From Bacteroides sp. (GTDB taxonomy: Bacteria > Bacillota > Clostridia > Lachnospirales > Lachnospiraceae), in assembly GCA_023666705.1 (NCBI GenBank), contig JAMPBO010000015.1, positions 20,017-84,016 on the forward strand: a DNA stretch of 64,000 nt, given 5' to 3'. Shown here piece by piece: positions 61,255-64,000 of this stretch (within the stretch, counting starts at the first letter, position 1; every line of letters starts with the position of its first letter). The notes beneath the pieces were generated by a model that did not search any database, was not told where the DNA came from, and worked only from the letters and a program-made list of their open reading frames with translations. The position numbers and the translations under genes are program-made.

Positions 61255-62040
61255 TTATCGGTTCGCATAAGCGGAAATAATCTCCCTGACAAAGTCTGAT
61301 ACTCCCGAAACATCTGTCTGATTTTGTTTGTCAACAAAAAATGTTCCCATCTTCTGCAAATCCATAAAATTAAGTACATCCGTCTTTACATCCTTCAGAT
61401 TCTGCCAATCAAAAAGTCCTTTGTCCATAACGGAGATTTTCGCAACCTCAAGATATTTTAACACATCATTGCTCATCTGCTCGCCCTTTTCCTCACTGAT
61501 GACCTGCTTTCTGGCATCCAATGCTGCATCAAATTCCCTTCGGTGTGCCTCTGCTTCTGCTGCTGTTGAATACTCTGGTACCGTACTAGGCATTATAACA
61601 ATATCACCGGACAATATACGCATCTGACGTGTATACTCATGTGCCAGGTCTTCACTTGCCTCCTTATACGCCTTATCCAAAATACCCATCTGCCTGTCAA
61701 ATTCCTCTCCAGTATAATTTTCCTTGATATTGTCCGCCATACTCTTATAATTCTCTGCCAATATACCTACAAATTCGCCATTGATACGTGTGGAAACATC
61801 AATCCCCTGACGCATCTGACGTCTCGCCAGATAAACCTCATGGCTGTCATCCACCGGGAGCTGACCCGCATAGGTATAACCCATCTTGGAAATTTTCATG
61901 CTTACAGCTGTTGTGGCTGCTTGTTCGATTGCTTCTTCGCTCTTTTGCCGCTGCTCGGCGGTCTGCTCTGCCTTATGCAGGGTTCCGTCCACACGAACGC
62001 CGTCATAACAGTGGTCTAAATACGATTTTTCTACTTTCAT
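61255..62040 (-). CDS. Protein of unknown function (helical, soluble)
   Basis: I do not recognise this 261-residue protein. It has no signal peptide or membrane helix. It is rich in Glu, Lys, Gln and Ala, with long helical stretches (residues 22-50 and 90-195), so a coiled-coil or helical-bundle structure is likely. Shorter segments such as YTYAGQLPVDDSHEVYLAR look like beta or loop parts. AAAGGGG precedes the ATG and a clear terminator follows, so it is a single-gene unit. It lies next to an interrupted small ORF and an AbiE toxin-antitoxin pair, in what looks like an accessory patch. Confidence 0.65.
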   Translation of the reverse strand: MKVEKSYLDHCYDGVRVDGTLHKAEQTAEQRQKSEEAIEQAATTAVSMKISKMGYTYAGQLPVDDSHEVYLARRQMRQGIDVSTRINGEFVGILAENYKSMADNIKENYTGEEFDRQMGILDKAYKEASEDLAHEYTRQMRILSGDIVIMPSTVPEYSTAAEAEAHRREFDAALDARKQVISEEKGEQMSNDVLKYLEVAKISVMDKGLFDWQNLKDVKTDVLNFMDLQKMGTFFVDKQNQTDVSGVSDFVREIISAYANR

Positions 62041-62151
62041 AATAATAGCCCCTTTCTAATAAAATTTTTCATAATGTTTAAATTGAAATATCAATATTTC
62101 CGACTGTTTCTATATTTAAGTCGACAAAAAAGTGCCTTTAGTTTCAAAAAT

Positions 62152-62355
62152 TTATTCAGACAATTTGCTTTCTATTTCTTCAACTATCGGCAAGCTGCTC
62201 TTAAACTCCCCACGAAGCACTTTCATTCGTTCATATTCCGTAATTCCAACCAGCTGTGAAATATCCTCAATTTTTATGATTTCCTCCATAAAAATGTTGT
62301 TAATAGACATTCCTGATGTCTACCAAAGACTGTTGCTAAAATCTATTATAGGCAT
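62152..62355 (-). pseudogene. Small ORF interrupted by an in-frame amber codon
   Basis: A well-spaced GGAGG lies before an ATG at 62353-62355 that reads MPIIDFSNSLW and then TAG (62320-62322). The same frame continues with MSINNIFMEEIIKIEDIS from 62310 to a TAA at 62152. The second part has 52 residues and an acidic helical look. Either it is a small gene broken by one stop codon, or the 52-residue part is translated from the internal ATG, which has a poor ribosome site. No family is recognised. From 62356 to 62497 I see nothing else. Confidence 0.4.
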
Positions 62356-62497
62356 ACCTCGCACTCCTCCTGCCTAAAATCTCATTTCTGTATTTGCTTT
62401 TAATGTGCATTTCATTTGCTTTATATGGTCAGGTATACTCAGTGTTTTCTATTTAACTACCCACTTCTCAGATTCAAAAGTGTTCAGTTTACTATTG

Positions 62498-62526
62498 TTG
62501 ACTTTGAGTAGAAAAGCAGATATAAT
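62498..62526 (+). promoter_or_regulatory. Promoter of the abiE operon
   Basis: TTGACT (62498-62503) and TATAAT (62521-62526) spaced by 17 bases. A loose inverted repeat, TTCAAAAGT (62473-62481) against ACTTTGAG (62501-62508), covers the -35 and could be the AbiEi site, since AbiEi antitoxins bind inverted repeats at their own promoters. Confidence 0.65.
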
Positions 62527-62583
62527 ATAGTAAAGTACCCTATTGATGATAAGAAATTAGGTCAGTTAAGTAGAGGTGTAAAA

Positions 62584-63192
62584 ATGCTTCAGAAAAATGA
62601 CATGGAAATTTTTAGAAAGCTGTTTAGCCAGCACAATTATATTATGACTACCGCTGAACTAACAGCTTCAAAGCTATATTACGCAGATATAAAATTACTT
62701 TTAGATGAAGGTCTGATTGAAAGAGTAAGGCGAGGCTACTATCATTGGATTGAGGACTTTGGAGAAAGCGAAATTGTAATTATCAACCGTCTGTTCCCCG
62801 ATGCAGTCCTTTGTATGGAAACAGCTCTTTTTTACTACAGATACAGCGACCGGAATCCTTCTGAGTGGAATTTTGCAATTGATAAAAATGTTTCAAAATT
62901 GCGTACTAAAATTGATTATCCATTTATTAAGGCATACCGTGTTGAGCCTGTATTGGTTACACTTGGAGAAACCCGAGGAAAATTTGATTCTATTGATGTC
63001 CGTATTTATGACCGAGACCGTACCATTTGTGATGTGCTACGAAATATGAATAAGATGGATAAAGAAATTTTTAATAAAGCAATACAAGGGTATGTAAAAG
63101 ACCCGAAGAAAAATATCCCCAATCTAATGAAGTATGCCAAAGTGCTACGGGTGCAAAAGAGAGTGAAAGAATTGATTGGAGTGTGGTTGTAA
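62584..63192 (+). CDS. abiEi: AbiEi antitoxin-family transcriptional regulator
   Basis: A 202-residue antitoxin of the type IV AbiE toxin-antitoxin system. The N-terminal winged-helix domain (about 15-60; IMTTAELTASKLYYADIKLLLDEGLIERVRRGYYHW) matches the AbiEi_4-type DNA-binding part. The C-terminal antitoxin domain follows (VRIYDRDRTICDVLR is the signature, near 140). It represses its own promoter and offsets the AbiEii toxin without binding it. AGAGGTG precedes the ATG. Its stop codon overlaps the toxin start (TAATG), so they are coupled. Confidence 0.92.
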   Translation: MLQKNDMEIFRKLFSQHNYIMTTAELTASKLYYADIKLLLDEGLIERVRRGYYHWIEDFGESEIVIINRLFPDAVLCMETALFYYRYSDRNPSEWNFAIDKNVSKLRTKIDYPFIKAYRVEPVLVTLGETRGKFDSIDVRIYDRDRTICDVLRNMNKMDKEIFNKAIQGYVKDPKKNIPNLMKYAKVLRVQKRVKELIGVWL

Positions 63193-64000
63193 TGGCAGAT
63201 AAGGCAGCTTCTGTTCTTGCGAAGCTCAAAAACAAAGCAAAGGCGTCTGGTATCAGTTATCAGCAATGCTTACAACTTTTCGTGCAGGAGGAATTCCTGC
63301 GTAAACTTTCAAAATCCGGATATAAGGATAACCTCATTCTCAAAGGCGGTCTGTTTATTTACACCCTTACCAATTTCGAGAGCCGAGTTACAATTGATGT
63401 GGACTTTCTTCTTCGGGCGGCTTCTAATTCGATTGAAGATGTAAAGGTACTTATAGAGAAGATTATCCATACATCTACAGGCAATGATTATATTTCTATG
63501 ACTGCTAAAGGCTTTGAGGAACTTTCACCGCAGAGAAAATATCACGGTATTAGTGTGCAAATTATTACTCAGATAAAAAATGTCCGTGTCCCCTTTAATG
63601 TGGATATAGGTATGGGTGATGTCATTGTGCCTTGTGCCGAGGAACGGGCAATTAACACACAGCTTCCTGATTTCGAAGCTCCTATTATCAAAACTTACAC
63701 TCTCGAAAGCACTATCGCAGAAAAATTCGATGCAATTCTTCAACGATTTGAGCTGACAAGTAGAATGAAAGATTTTTACGACATCTATTATCTTGCAAGG
63801 ACTTTTGACTTCGATGGAGCGAAATTGCAGACAGCAATTTTTGAAACCTTGCAGCAGCGTGGAACACCCTATGATAAGGATAGCTTCAAACGGATTGCTT
63901 TGCTTGCCGAAGATGAGGATATGCTGAAACGATGGAAATATTTCTTGAAGAATATTAAGGATGATTCGCTTGAGTTTACTGTTGTGATTGATGAAATACG
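63192..64000 (+). CDS. abiEii: AbiEii-family nucleotidyltransferase toxin (cut by window end)
   Basis: The toxin of the AbiE pair; AbiEii/MenT-type enzymes transfer nucleotides to tRNA or other targets and stop growth, giving phage abortive infection. About 269 residues are present. The nucleotidyltransferase motif is LKGGLFIYTL followed by TIDVDFLL (the DxD metal pair). Later motifs are TIAEKFDAI and the RMKDFYDIYYLA stretch typical of the family. The start codon shares one base with the antitoxin stop. The C-terminus lies outside the window, so completeness is unknown. Confidence 0.92.
   Translation, partial: MADKAASVLAKLKNKAKASGISYQQCLQLFVQEEFLRKLSKSGYKDNLILKGGLFIYTLTNFESRVTIDVDFLLRAASNSIEDVKVLIEKIIHTSTGNDYISMTAKGFEELSPQRKYHGISVQIITQIKNVRVPFNVDIGMGDVIVPCAEERAINTQLPDFEAPIIKTYTLESTIAEKFDAILQRFELTSRMKDFYDIYYLARTFDFDGAKLQTAIFETLQQRGTPYDKDSFKRIALLAEDEDMLKRWKYFLKNIKDDSLEFTVVIDEI

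Overview
The window reads as a chromosomal segment of a low-GC Firmicute, most likely a member of the Lachnospiraceae (Clostridia). The grounds are the AGGAGG-type ribosome sites, frequent TTG and GTG starts, a class III anaerobic ribonucleotide reductase, an argC-argJ-argB arginine operon, many lipoproteins with Clostridia-style lipoboxes, and DegV, DUF368 and TrpB2-type genes. This is inferred from gene content only; the species is not identified. Most of the window is housekeeping sequence. No prophage, insertion sequence or CRISPR array was seen, and the last 2 kb look accessory.

Layout. 1-4.5 kb (minus): a tight operon comEA, response regulator, histidine kinase, GerMN-like lipoprotein, comEC (comEC runs off the window start). 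4.5-10 kb: a small YdcZ-type membrane protein behind a hairpin that buries its ribosome site, then argC-argJ-argB (minus) divergent from argG (plus), with an array of ARG-box-like sites between them. 10-17.4 kb: envelope genes (SleB-type hydrolase, two DegV proteins around a degenerate amidase, a DUF368 undecaprenyl-phosphate translocase, a DUF2156 protein, an acidic membrane-anchored protein). 17.5-28.5 kb: gltX, a 459-bp palindrome, an EAL/degenerate-GGDEF protein, a GH25 lysozyme, an ABC exporter whose permease carries a CPBP protease domain, a palindromic MITE-like element, an esterase-methyltransferase fusion, tRNA-Leu(CAG), and an exported trigger-factor-like foldase.

28.6-39.2 kb: nrdD-nrdG-dut behind tandem NrdR boxes, then (minus) a lipoprotein, a single-domain GlmU-type uridylyltransferase, pth, mfd and a PrsA-like foldase. 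39.2-43.5 kb: iron uptake (two FeoA, FeoB, a 52-residue FeoB-associated Cys-rich protein), a divergent DtxR-family regulator and a ZIP transporter. 43.5-51.6 kb: signalling (diguanylate cyclase, hybrid histidine kinase, a 756-residue protein with an N-terminal cyclic-nucleotide-binding-like domain, a chemoreceptor), closed by a second long palindrome of about 528 bp. 52-59.5 kb: thioesterase, TrpB2, HAD phosphatase, AlkD-like protein, acetyltransferase, then carB without carA. 59.5-64 kb: a gpx-TSCPD-MarR operon with a palindromic operator over its -10 box, an unknown gene, an amber-interrupted small ORF and an AbiEi/AbiEii toxin-antitoxin pair cut by the window end.

Themes. Several operons carry visible control elements (ARG boxes, NrdR boxes, a DtxR-like operator, a WalR-like box, a MarR-like operator). 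Convergent gene ends repeatedly carry hairpins whose outer ends read AAGGGCTGTC or close variants, two of them expanded into palindromes of several hundred bases. The candidates I would check first as undescribed are the cyclic-nucleotide-binding giant protein, the esterase-methyltransferase fusion, the competence/two-component operon and the nested palindromes.
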